Made by a program: the position numbers and the translations under genes. From assembly GCF_039392895.1 (NCBI RefSeq), contig NZ_CP135027.1:124001-188000 (forward strand): DNA of 64,000 nucleotides, in the 5' to 3' direction. Below are positions 1 through 9,382 of the stretch, in pieces. The DNA comes from Buchnera aphidicola (Mindarus keteleerifoliae) (GTDB lineage Bacteria; Pseudomonadota; Gammaproteobacteria; Enterobacterales; Enterobacteriaceae). The notes beneath the pieces were generated by a model. The model had not been told where the DNA came from. It saw only the letters and a list, made by a program, of their open reading frames with translations, and made no database searches. How positions within the stretch are numbered: position 1 is the first letter of the stretch; the number at the start of each line of letters is the position of its first letter.

Positions 1-1
1 T

Positions 2-364
2 TTAAAAGAAATATTAGAATGTAAAAAAAGAGGAAATCGAGTTATAGCCGTAGGAACAAGTACACTAAGAGCACTTGAATCAATTCAAAGTAAAAAGAAG
101 AATGATTCTTCTTCTTTCAAAAAAACAAATATTTTTATATATCCTGGTTATAACCATACTATAGCAGATGGATTAATAACAAATTTTCATTTTCCTAATT
201 CTACTTTAATATTATTAGTTGCTTCTTTTTTAGGTTGTAAAAATACGATTAATGTTTATAAAGAAGCAATTAAAAAAAATTATAGATTTTTGAGCTATGG
301 AGATTCAATGTTTATTACAAATAAAAAAAGAAATGAAAAAAAAAATGTTTTTTTGTTTAAATAA
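2..364 (+). CDS. queA: QueA, S-adenosylmethionine:tRNA ribosyltransferase-isomerase (3' part only)
   Basis: The gene enters from the left edge; about 120 C-terminal codons are visible in the frame starting at base 2 and ending at TAA 362-364. The enzyme transfers and isomerises the ribosyl moiety of S-adenosylmethionine onto preQ1-modified tRNA to give epoxyqueuosine. The reading contains the family signatures [14 protein letters not shown], a [10 protein letters not shown] segment and a [13 protein letters not shown]-terminal motif, all close to enterobacterial QueA. tgt, the preceding step of queuosine synthesis, follows 33 bases downstream on the same strand, so the two are probably co-transcribed. 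The start lies outside the window. Confidence 0.95.
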   Translation, partial: LKEILECKKRGNRVIAVGTSTLRALESIQSKKKNDSSSFKKTNIFIYPGYNHTIADGLITNFHFPNSTLILLVASFLGCKNTINVYKEAIKKNYRFLSYGDSMFITNKKRNEKKNVFLFK

Positions 365-379
365 AAGAAAAATTTTTAA

Positions 380-1504
<1,125 letters not shown>

Positions 1505-1720
1505 TTGTATAGATATAAATATATCAACAATCAGTTTTTAGTTTTTTAGTTGTTAATAAAAATAAATTTTTATTTATCATTAAATAAATATGATCATGTA
1601 TATCTTGGATAGATATATCTAATACTTGGAATTAATATTTCATTTTTATAGATTTTTTATTTTAATGTTTGTTATCATAATTTTTTTTAATAGAAAATAT
1701 TTAGTTAAATTTCATTTGAT

Positions 1721-3673
1721 TTAAATTAACAATGCAAAATTTGTTATCTTTAAGAATATTTTTTTTACTTCATTTAACAATGACAAACGATTTAAGCAAA
1801 TATCATCATTTTTGTCATAAACAATTGTTTGTTCAAAAAAATTTTCTATAAATTTTATTAAATTAATAATTTTTAATAATGATTCTTTATATTTTTTTTT
1901 AGATAAAAGTTTTTTTATTGTGATTTTGTATTTTTTCAGTTCAAAAAATAGTTTTATTTCACTTTCATGAATTAGAAGTTTTTCATTTACAAAATAATTT
2001 ATTTTTTTATTATTTTTTTTTAATATGTTTTGAATTCTTTTAAAAATTGTAATTAGTAATTTTAATTTTTCTTTTAAAGAGAATAGCTCTATAATTTTGT
2101 TATTAATTTCTGTTAATTCATTTGATTCTAAATCTAAAACAGATTTGATTATCTTTATAGGATATCCTTTTTCTTTGTAAAAATTATATAACCGTATTAA
2201 AAAAAAATTTTTTATCTGAAATACTAATTCTTTTTTGTAATTTAAAGTAGTTAATTTAATCGATTTTTTTATTAATTGAATTAAATCAATATAGATTTGA
2301 TTATTTATGATTATTTTAATAATGCTTAAAGCAGCTCTTCTTAAAGAAAAAGGATCCTTTTCTCCTGAAGGAATTTTGTTGATTAAAAACATACTTGAGA
2401 TAGTGTCAATTTTATCTGCTATTAGTAAAGTACAACAAACGAGATCAGAGGGAATTTCCTTGCTTTTTTTGAAAAAACAATATTGATTTTTGATTGCATT
2501 TATTACAGAGATAGATTCTTTATCACAGAAAGCATAGTAACTACCTATAATACCTTGTAATTCTGGAAATTCAAAAACCATATTGGTAACAAGATCACAT
2601 TTTGATAATTCAGCAGCTCGATTTGATTCTTGTTCATTTGCTCCGGTAAATTTACAAATCCAAGTAGATAGTTTTTTTAATCGAATAGTTTTGTCGAATA
2701 AAGTTCCTAATTTTTCTTGAAAAATTACATTTTTTAAATTAGGAAGGTAACTTTCTAAATTTTTTAATCGATCTTTTTTTAAAAAGAAATTAATGTCTGA
2801 TAGTCTAGAATGTATAACTATTTCATTACCTATAATAATTTTTTCGTATTTTTTTGTTAAAATATCACTAATAATTAGAAAATAATTTTTTAATTTTTTT
2901 GATTTTTCGTATAGTAGAAAACATTTTTGAATATTTTGTATAACATGTTTTAATATTTCTAATGGAATTTTTAGAAATTTTTTTTTAAATTTTCCAATTA
3001 ATACATTAGGCCATTCAACCGACGATGTAATTTCTTCTAACAAACTTTTGTCAATATTTAGAACTCCATTTATTTTTTTTATTTTTTTTAACATTTTTTT
3101 ATATATTATTTGTTTTCTTTCTTCATAATTAGGAAGTACTTTACCAATATTCTTTAATATAATAGGATAATCAGCAGCGTGATTAAGAGTAATTTTTTTC
3201 TTTTCCATTAAAAAATGACCCTCTGTTACTCGATTAGAACAAATATTAAATAATTTTAGGTCAACAATTTTTGAATTTAATAGAGCTAAAATATATCTAA
3301 CGGGTCTATAAAATTTATATTTTTTGTCTTCCCATATCATTAATTTAGAAGAATCAATTTTTTTAAAAGAAAAACTAATAATTTTAGAGATAAGATCAAT
3401 ATCTTTTTTAGATTTTGTTTGATTTTTTAAATTTTTTTTTAGTGTTTCGTTTATTTTTTTTTCTTTGAAAGAGGACGAACATTTTTTTTTATTGGTTAAA
3501 TATATCTTGATAGCTAATCTTCTTGATGTAGCAAACCAAAATATTTTTTTATATTTTACATTGTAAATATTTAGTAATTTTTCAAAATTATTAAAAAAAG
3601 ATTTTGAAAGAGATTTCAATGTTTTAGCAGGTAGTTGTTCAGTTCCTAATTCAAATAAAAATATTTTTTTCAT
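1721..3673 (-). CDS. glyS: GlyS, glycyl-tRNA synthetase beta subunit
   Basis: Beta subunit of the alpha2beta2 bacterial glycyl-tRNA synthetase, which supplies tRNA-Gly binding. At 650 residues it is somewhat shorter than the roughly 689 of E. coli, mainly through N-terminal and internal trimming. Recognisable segments are FELGTEQLPAK at the N-terminus, FATSRRLAIKI, SLVEWP-like SSVEWPNVLIGKF, SKCDLVTNMVFEFPELQG, and the C-terminal anticodon-binding region ending near LNRLSLLNEVKKIF. It starts 18 bases after the glyQ stop, so the two form one operon. The protein is very Lys- and Ile-rich, as expected for a fast-evolving endosymbiont gene. Confidence 0.95.
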   Translation of the reverse strand: MKKIFLFELGTEQLPAKTLKSLSKSFFNNFEKLLNIYNVKYKKIFWFATSRRLAIKIYLTNKKKCSSSFKEKKINETLKKNLKNQTKSKKDIDLISKIISFSFKKIDSSKLMIWEDKKYKFYRPVRYILALLNSKIVDLKLFNICSNRVTEGHFLMEKKKITLNHAADYPIILKNIGKVLPNYEERKQIIYKKMLKKIKKINGVLNIDKSLLEEITSSVEWPNVLIGKFKKKFLKIPLEILKHVIQNIQKCFLLYEKSKKLKNYFLIISDILTKKYEKIIIGNEIVIHSRLSDINFFLKKDRLKNLESYLPNLKNVIFQEKLGTLFDKTIRLKKLSTWICKFTGANEQESNRAAELSKCDLVTNMVFEFPELQGIIGSYYAFCDKESISVINAIKNQYCFFKKSKEIPSDLVCCTLLIADKIDTISSMFLINKIPSGEKDPFSLRRAALSIIKIIINNQIYIDLIQLIKKSIKLTTLNYKKELVFQIKNFFLIRLYNFYKEKGYPIKIIKSVLDLESNELTEINNKIIELFSLKEKLKLLITIFKRIQNILKKNNKKINYFVNEKLLIHESEIKLFFELKKYKITIKKLLSKKKYKESLLKIINLIKFIENFFEQTIVYDKNDDICLNRLSLLNEVKKIFLKITNFALLI

Positions 3674-3691
3674 AAATTTTCCAAATAAAAG

Positions 3692-4567
3692 TTATAGTGA
3701 TTTTTTATATCTAATAGCTATTTCTTTTGTTAATGTTTGTATATAAAGAATTTTTTTTTGTCTTTCTGAAGAAGACATAGTTTTTTTAGCATCTAATAGA
3801 TTAAAATTATGTATAGCATATAAGGCATGTTCATAAGATGGTATCAATAGATTAGGTTTAAGAGATAATAGTCTTTTGGACTCTGATAAATGACTCTCAA
3901 AAAGATTTAATAGTAACTGAGTATTAGAATATTGAAAGTTATAAGCAGATTGCTCTATTTCATTTTGAATAAATAAATCTTTATAAGTGATTTCTTTTGT
4001 TTTATTTTTACTCCAAATTAATTCATAAACATTTTTAATATTTTGTATGTGCATAGAAATTCTTTCCAGCCCGTATGTAATTTCAATGGTTATAGGAAAG
4101 CAATCTATACCTCCAACTTGTTGGAAATAAGTAAATTGAGTTATCTCCATCCCGTTTAACCATACTTCCCATCCTATTCCCCAAGCTCCTAAAGTGGTAT
4201 TTTTCCAATCATCTTCAACAAAACGGATATCATTTTTTGTTGGATCAATTGAAATATATTTTAGTGATTCTAAATATAATTCTTGAATGTTAAAAGGAAC
4301 GGGTTTAATTATGATCTGAAATTGATAATAATGTTGTAATCGATTATCATTTTCTCCATATCTTCCATCATATGGTCTTCTAGATGCTTGAACATATCCA
4401 AATTTTGAAGGAGTAGAATTTATAGTAGTAAAAAATGTTTTATGATGAAATGTTCCAGCTCCAATTGGCAAATCTAAAGGTTGAATTATACAACAATCTT
4501 GTTTTTTCCAAAATTTTTGTAATTTGCAAATAATATCGTAAATAGTTAAAAAATTTTTTTTTTCCAT
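3692..4567 (-). CDS. glyQ: GlyQ, glycyl-tRNA synthetase alpha subunit
   Basis: Catalytic alpha subunit that activates glycine with ATP and charges tRNA-Gly together with GlyS. Length is 291 residues against about 303 in E. coli. Family hallmarks are [10 protein letters not shown] near residue 37, [23 protein letters not shown] (in two overlapping blocks), [18 protein letters not shown], and [15 protein letters not shown] followed by EITYGLERI. It is the first gene of a minus-strand glyQ-glyS pair and diverges from nfo across a 276-base AT-rich spacer. The start is the ATG at 4567, which aligns with the family N-terminus. Confidence 0.97.
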   Translation of the reverse strand: MEKKNFLTIYDIICKLQKFWKKQDCCIIQPLDLPIGAGTFHHKTFFTTINSTPSKFGYVQASRRPYDGRYGENDNRLQHYYQFQIIIKPVPFNIQELYLESLKYISIDPTKNDIRFVEDDWKNTTLGAWGIGWEVWLNGMEITQFTYFQQVGGIDCFPITIEITYGLERISMHIQNIKNVYELIWSKNKTKEITYKDLFIQNEIEQSAYNFQYSNTQLLLNLFESHLSESKRLLSLKPNLLIPSYEHALYAIHNFNLLDAKKTMSSSERQKKILYIQTLTKEIAIRYKKSL

Positions 4568-4728
4568 ATTTTTTCTTATTAAGTTTATTTGAATATTTAT
4601 AACAAATAGAATAAAAAATTTGATATAAACAATTTTATTATTAATATTTTTAAACGAGTATTAAAAAATGTTCTCTATATTATAGGCATGAACGATTGCT
4701 AGAATTAATTTTTAGTAAAATCTAACCA

Positions 4729-4760
4729 TTAATTTTTTAAATCTTGATTTAAAAAATTAA
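4729..4760. repeat. Perfect 14-bp A/T-only inverted repeat between glyQ and nfo
   Basis: The arms 4729-4742 and 4747-4760 are exact reverse complements and flank a CTTG loop. The repeat lies in the 276-base divergent spacer between glyQ and nfo, about 85 bases before the nfo start. The arms contain almost only A and T, so chance occurrence in such DNA cannot be dismissed, but a 14-bp perfect match is longer than nearby background. It could be a transcript-leader hairpin or a protein site. Nothing else recognisable is in this spacer. Confidence 0.4.
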
Positions 4761-4843
4761 AAAATAAAAAATATACTATTTTTTAATATATAGTATTATA
4801 CACATATAAATAAAATTAGTAATTTTTGGATTAAATTTAAAAT

Positions 4844-5689
4844 ATGAAATATGTTGGAGTTCATGTAAGTGCTTCAGGTGGATTAAAAAAAGCAGTTTTT
4901 CGAGCTTATAAGTTAGGAGCGACTGCTTTTTCATTTTTTACTAAAAATCAAAGAAGATGGATTGCTAAACCATTAACTAAAGAACAGATATTAGATTTTA
5001 AATTAGCTTGTAAAGAATGTAATTTTAATAACTTTCAAATACTACCACATAGTAGTTATTTAATAAATTTATGTCATCCTGAAAAAGAATTATTACAAAA
5101 ATCTAGAAAAGCATTTATTGATGAGTTGTATCGTTGCCAACAATTAGGATTATTATACTTAAATTTTCATCCTGGTAACTTTTTAAAAGAGTTTAACAAA
5201 AAAAAGTCTGCTCAAGTTATAGCGGATTCTATTAACATAGCGTTAGAAAAAGTAAAAGGAGTAAGTGCAATAATAGAAAATACAGCAGGACAAGGTACTA
5301 GCGTAGGGTATTGTTTTGAACAATTGTTTAACATTATACAAAAGGTTGATGATCAATCAAGAATAGGAGTTTGTATTGATACTTGTCATCTATTTTCATC
5401 TGGATATGAATTAAGAACAGAAAGGGATTGCGAGAATACATTTAAATTGTTTCAAGATATAATAGGATTTAATTATTTAAAAGGAATGCATTTAAATGAT
5501 TCAAAATCTGACTTTAATAGTCGTTTGGATCGACATCATAATTTAGGTCAAGGAAATATAGGGATGACTCCATTTCATTGGATTATGAATCAAGAAAACT
5601 TTAATAATATTCCGTTGATTTTAGAAACTATTGATTCTAATTTATGGAAAAAAGAAATATCTTTGTTATTATCTATTTCAAATTTATAA
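4844..5689 (+). CDS. nfo: Nfo, endonuclease IV (AP endonuclease)
   Basis: Zinc-dependent endonuclease that cuts DNA 5' to abasic sites in base-excision repair. At 281 residues it matches the E. coli length (about 285). The start [12 protein letters not shown] is the family N-terminus. Metal-ligand blocks are present: [47 protein letters not shown], and ILETIDS near the C-terminus. It is followed after 72 bases by rplY. Together with ung (54890-55569) it is one of the few repair genes visible in the window. Confidence 0.97.
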   Translation: MKYVGVHVSASGGLKKAVFRAYKLGATAFSFFTKNQRRWIAKPLTKEQILDFKLACKECNFNNFQILPHSSYLINLCHPEKELLQKSRKAFIDELYRCQQLGLLYLNFHPGNFLKEFNKKKSAQVIADSINIALEKVKGVSAIIENTAGQGTSVGYCFEQLFNIIQKVDDQSRIGVCIDTCHLFSSGYELRTERDCENTFKLFQDIIGFNYLKGMHLNDSKSDFNSRLDRHHNLGQGNIGMTPFHWIMNQENFNNIPLILETIDSNLWKKEISLLLSISNL

Positions 5690-5761
5690 GAATTTATCTT
5701 ATTTTTTTGATTATAGTAAGTATATTTGTACAAAAGTTTATATTTTTAATAGGAACTAAAA

Positions 5762-6046
5762 ATGTTAATTATTCATGCAACACAACGAGATAAAATTGGG
5801 AAAAGTGCAAGTCGATTATTACGAACAAAAAATAAGTTTCCAGCAATAGTTTATGGAAAAAAAAAACCAACTTTACATATTCAGATAGATAATAAAATTA
5901 TTATTAATTCAACATTTTTTAAAAAAAATATAAGGTTAATCATTTGTAATGAAAAATATATTGTTTCGATAAAAGAAATTCATTATCATGCATTTAAACC
6001 TAAAATAATACATATAGATTTTATTTATATAGATGAAATTAAATAG
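5762..6046 (+). CDS. rplY: RplY, 50S ribosomal protein L25
   Basis: 5S rRNA-binding protein of the large subunit. The 94 residues equal the short E. coli-type L25 without the CTC extension. The N-terminal SASRLLRTKNKFPAIVYG region and the C-terminal HIDFIYI strand fit the family. A run of 10 A at 5857-5866 encodes the Lys stretch after VYGK and is in frame, a useful contrast to the frame-shifting runs in prmC, ung and pth. An AGGA ribosome-binding site precedes the ATG. In E. coli rplY lies near proL, and here a proL relic follows. Confidence 0.96.
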   Translation: MLIIHATQRDKIGKSASRLLRTKNKFPAIVYGKKKPTLHIQIDNKIIINSTFFKKNIRLIICNEKYIVSIKEIHYHAFKPKIIHIDFIYIDEIK

Positions 6047-6105
6047 TTTTTCTTTAAAATATAAATTTTTTTCAATATTTAAAAAATTTTTATAGAAATA
6101 AATTT

Positions 6106-6181
6106 CGGCACGTAGCACATAGCTAGGTAGCATACTGTCATAGAGTGTCAGTGGTCGGGGGTTCAAATCCCTCCGTGCCGA
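6106..6181 (+). tRNA. proL: Degraded tRNA-Pro (proL-like) gene with anticodon altered to AGA
   Basis: A 76-base cloverleaf with a perfect 7-bp acceptor stem (6106-6112 with 6174-6180), discriminator A at 6181, and an intact T arm (6157-6173). C1-G72 and A73 are Pro-type features, and the sequence closely resembles E. coli proL as I recall it, including the U.U mismatch in the anticodon stem. In E. coli proL also lies near rplY. However, the D stem (6115-6118 with 6130-6133) has two mismatches, the D loop is enlarged, and the anticodon at 6142-6144 reads AGA instead of the expected GGG. CCA is not encoded. It is probably a tRNA pseudogene; altered decoding is the less likely alternative. Confidence 0.75.
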
Positions 6182-6228
6182 TTGATTTTAAAAATAGAAT
6201 ATATGTTTTTTGTAAAAAATATCAATTT

Positions 6229-6993
6229 TTAGATAGAAACAATTTTTAATATTGCGTGTCTAAAAAATGATACTTTTGGATGAAATTGAAGTAAAATCAA
6301 ACTAATTAATCCAATAAGAATTAATGTAATTCCAATATAATTTATTTTTTTAATTGATAATGAAAGAGTTAAGAATTCATTAGGATTTTTATTTCTATTT
6401 AACCATAACAACCATATTCCCATAGAAATAATTAAAAAAGTAGTTAATATTATCCATTTTAGATAGTTATCTTTTTCATTATATTTTGGAGAGTCTATAA
6501 CAATTCCTGTTATAATCCCGGGAAAAAAATATATAGGAGGCCATAATAAACAACCAATTATATCAGGAATTATAAATTTTTTAAAAGGTAGTTTTAACAT
6601 TCCTGAAACCATTGGAATTAGAGCTCTGGTAGGTCCTATAAAACGACCAATAAGTATAGTAGCTAAGCTATGATTTTGTACGGTATTTTTAATTTTTAAT
6701 AAAATCAATTTATATTTCTTTATGTTTTTAAATAAATGAAAGCATCGTTTAAATTTTAAACCTAAAAAATAAGATAACCAATCTCCTATTAAACAACCTA
6801 TTGTACTGGCAATCCATGCCGAATAAAAGTTTAATGTTTGGTTACCTATTAAAGTTCCTATCATGGACATAAAGACGATACCTGGCAAAAATAAACCAAC
6901 GATTGCCAATGATTCCAAAAAAGAAATTATAACTATAATGATAAAAGAATAAGCTAAAGATTGCAACAGTAATAATTTTAACCATGATTCCAT
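6229..6993 (-). CDS. yabI: YabI, DedA/SNARE-associated family inner-membrane protein
   Basis: Polytopic membrane protein of the DedA family, whose members are linked to lipid (undecaprenyl phosphate or phospholipid) translocation and envelope homeostasis; the exact substrate here is unknown. The 254 residues include the family core: a LESLAIVGLFLPGIVFM segment, GDWLSYFLG, and the conserved GRFIGPTRALIPMVSGM motif near residue 117. About five or six hydrophobic segments are visible, two of them close to the C-terminus. It stands alone on the minus strand and diverges from ksgA. The closest enterobacterial relative is YabI. Confidence 0.9.
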   Translation of the reverse strand: MESWLKLLLLQSLAYSFIIIVIISFLESLAIVGLFLPGIVFMSMIGTLIGNQTLNFYSAWIASTIGCLIGDWLSYFLGLKFKRCFHLFKNIKKYKLILLKIKNTVQNHSLATILIGRFIGPTRALIPMVSGMLKLPFKKFIIPDIIGCLLWPPIYFFPGIITGIVIDSPKYNEKDNYLKWIILTTFLIISMGIWLLWLNRNKNPNEFLTLSLSIKKINYIGITLILIGLISLILLQFHPKVSFFRHAILKIVSI

Positions 6994-7164
6994 AAATTCT
7001 CATTTCATTTATATTAATTTATGTTTTATATATTTTATACTTTATCAAAAAAAATAAAATTTATATTTTCTATTATTTGATAAAAATCAAATTTTTTGAG
7101 ACGGTTGCATTTTTTAAAAGTTTTATTATCGATATTTTTTTAAATTTAAAATAAGTTATATTAT

Positions 7165-7980
7165 ATGAAAAAAAAAATTCATAAATTTAAACCTTCAAAA
7201 AAATTAGGACAGAATTTTTTAATTAATAAAAATATTATTGATTTAATTATTAGAAAAATTGATCCAAAATTAGATGAAGTGTTTTTAGAAATTGGACCTG
7301 GATTAGGATCTTTAACTTTTCCTATACTCGATCTTATAAATAAACTTTATGCTATAGAAATTGATAACAGTTTATCAAAAAAACTAAAAGAAAAAGTTTC
7401 TTCAGAAAAGTTAACTGTTTTTTCTGAAAATGTTATAAGGTTTGACATGCAAAAATTTTATGAAAAGAAAAAAGTTCCAATACGAATTTTTGGTAATTTA
7501 CCTTATAACATTTCAGTTTTTTTAATGTTAAAATTATTAAAATTTCATCGTATTATAAAAGATATGCATTTTATGTTTCAAAAAGAAGTAGCTAATCGAA
7601 TTAAGGCTAATCCTAATACTAAAAATTACGGGAAATTAAGTGTAATAGTTCAGTATTTTTTTAAAGTTACATCATTAATAGATGTTCCAAAAGAATGTTT
7701 TTTTCCAATTCCTAAAGTTAACTCTTCCTTTATTCGATTAGAACCTCATTTTTTTCCTCCTTACTATGTAAGCAATATTAAATTGTTATCATATATTACT
7801 AATATGGCATTTTCTAAAAAAAGAAAAATGTTACGAAACAGTTTATCAGAATTATTTTCTGAAAAAAAATTACGTAATTTAGGCATTAATCCTTTACTAA
7901 GAGCTGAAAATATATCAATATCAGAATATTGTTGTTTAACCGAAGATTTAGTTAAAAAAAATTTTTTAATTCCGAAATAA
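7165..7980 (+). CDS. ksgA: KsgA (RsmA), 16S rRNA dimethyladenosine transferase
   Basis: Methylates A1518 and A1519 of 16S rRNA late in small-subunit assembly, using S-adenosylmethionine. Length is 271 residues, as in E. coli (about 273). Visible motifs are KKLGQNFLIN at the N-terminus, the SAM-binding LEIGPGLGSLT near residue 42, and the catalytic NLPYNIS motif near residue 112. The C-terminal helical domain is complete. In E. coli ksgA precedes apaG and apaH; here apaG is missing and apaH follows directly after 89 bases. Confidence 0.97.
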   Translation: MKKKIHKFKPSKKLGQNFLINKNIIDLIIRKIDPKLDEVFLEIGPGLGSLTFPILDLINKLYAIEIDNSLSKKLKEKVSSEKLTVFSENVIRFDMQKFYEKKKVPIRIFGNLPYNISVFLMLKLLKFHRIIKDMHFMFQKEVANRIKANPNTKNYGKLSVIVQYFFKVTSLIDVPKECFFPIPKVNSSFIRLEPHFFPPYYVSNIKLLSYITNMAFSKKRKMLRNSLSELFSEKKLRNLGINPLLRAENISISEYCCLTEDLVKKNFLIPK

Positions 7981-8069
7981 ATTTTTTTTTGCATTTAGTT
8001 TTAAAATATATTTGATATTTATCAAAAATATTTTTATTAATTATATTTTAAATTATTTAGGAAAAATAG

Positions 8070-8876
8070 ATGAGTACTTATTTTGTAGGAGATGTTCATG
8101 GTTGTTATAAAGAATTAAGATCATTGTTGCAGAAAGTTAAATTTGATTCAAATCAAGACGAACTTTGGTTAAGTGGAGATTTAGTTTCAAAAGGTCCTGA
8201 TTCATTAGATGTACTTCAGTATGTTTTTTCTTTAGGAAAATCTGCAAAAGTAGTTTTAGGAAATCATGATTTGAACTTATTATTAATACATGCTGGATTA
8301 AGAAAAAATAGTAAAAAAGATAATCTAACCGAACTATTAAAATCAAAAGATGCTGATCATCTAATTAATTGGCTAAGGAAACAACCATTATTAAGAATAG
8401 ATGAAAAAAGAAAAATATTACTTTCTCATGCTGGAATTTCTCCTCAATGGAATATTAAAACAGCAAAAAAATGTGCTAAAGAATGTGAATTAATGTTAAA
8501 AAAGAAAAATTATTTTAATATTTTGAATTCTATTAGAGGAGATTATCCAAACTTTTGGAAGAAAGAACTAGTAGGAACTTTTCGTTTTCGATTTTCTGTT
8601 AATGTTTTGACAAGAATGCGATATTGTTTTCCAGATGGAAGTTTAGAATTAAATTGTAAGGAAAATCCATCTTTGGTAAAAAAAGAAATCAAACCTTGGT
8701 ATGAAATAAAAAATTTATCTATTAGTAAAAAATATAAAGTTTTTTTCGGACATTGGTCGACTTTAGTTGGAACTCAAACGCCAAATTGGGTAGTTCCGTT
8801 AGATACTGGTTGTTGTTGGGGAAGAGGATTAACCATGATTCGATTAGAAGATCAAAAAAAATTTGTTCAGTATTAA
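8070..8876 (+). CDS. apaH: ApaH, diadenosine tetraphosphatase
   Basis: Symmetrically hydrolyses Ap4A and related dinucleotides to two ADP. It is a metallophosphoesterase with the phosphatase motifs in order: GDVHGCYKEL at residue 7, GDLVSKGPDS near residue 36, GNHDLNLL near residue 65, and SHAGISPQW. The C-terminal DTGCCWGRGLT is typical of ApaH. It has 268 residues against about 280 in E. coli. An AGGA box precedes the ATG. Its last 4 bases overlap the end of the convergent folA gene, so no room remains for a dedicated terminator. Confidence 0.96.
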   Translation: MSTYFVGDVHGCYKELRSLLQKVKFDSNQDELWLSGDLVSKGPDSLDVLQYVFSLGKSAKVVLGNHDLNLLLIHAGLRKNSKKDNLTELLKSKDADHLINWLRKQPLLRIDEKRKILLSHAGISPQWNIKTAKKCAKECELMLKKKNYFNILNSIRGDYPNFWKKELVGTFRFRFSVNVLTRMRYCFPDGSLELNCKENPSLVKKEIKPWYEIKNLSISKKYKVFFGHWSTLVGTQTPNWVVPLDTGCCWGRGLTMIRLEDQKKFVQY

Positions 8877-9382
8877 TATCTATGATTTTTTCGAACTAAT
8901 ATATTGAAACAAAATTCAATTTTTTTTAAGTTAGATAAAAAATAACTTTCTTTCTGAAAAATGATTCTCCAAGTATTTTTTTTCAAAAAAATTGGAAAAT
9001 ATGCATCGCCTTCAACATTAATGTTAATGTTTGTAATATAAATTTTTTTAATATAAGGAAACATTTGAAAGTATATGCTAGTTCCACCGATAATCATTAT
9101 TTCACTTTTTTTATTTTTTACTTCAAATTTTAACAGTTCGTCTATTGATGAAAGAGAAATAATTCCCTTAGTAGTAATTGGATTACTACTAATGATTATA
9201 TTTTTTCGAAAAGATAAAGGTTTACAATTAATTGATTCCCAGGTCTTTCGACCCATTACAATAAATTTATGGATAGTATTTTTTTTGAACCAAAGTAAAT
9301 CTTCAGGTAAGTACCAAGGTATTTTTCCATTAAAACCAATAACCAAGTTGTTGCTAACAGCAACAATTAAACTAAAAGTCAT
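8873..9382 (-). CDS. folA: FolA, dihydrofolate reductase
   Basis: Reduces dihydrofolate to tetrahydrofolate with NADPH. The 169 residues contain the N-terminal [20 protein letters not shown] active-site region (shown here in part), with the catalytic acidic residue in [19 protein letters not shown], and the NADPH-binding [13 protein letters not shown] block near residue 96. The C-terminus is a few residues longer than in E. coli (159). The start overlaps the end of carB by 11 bases, so it is probably translated as the last gene of a carA-carB-folA message. In E. coli folA is monocistronic. Its 3' end overlaps apaH tail to tail. Confidence 0.95.
   Translation of the reverse strand: MTFSLIVAVSNNLVIGFNGKIPWYLPEDLLWFKKNTIHKFIVMGRKTWESINCKPLSFRKNIIISSNPITTKGIISLSSIDELLKFEVKNKKSEIMIIGGTSIYFQMFPYIKKIYITNININVEGDAYFPIFLKKNTWRIIFQKESYFLSNLKKIEFCFNILVRKNHRY

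Noticed and set aside
1505-1720. Possible RNA gene or terminator between tgt and glyS
   Set aside because: Only short A/T inverted repeats are present; no tRNA-like fold or stable stem with a T run was found.
5936-6166. 76-residue minus-strand open frame across rplY and the tRNA
   Set aside because: It is antisense to rplY and the tRNA relic and has no recognisable family features.
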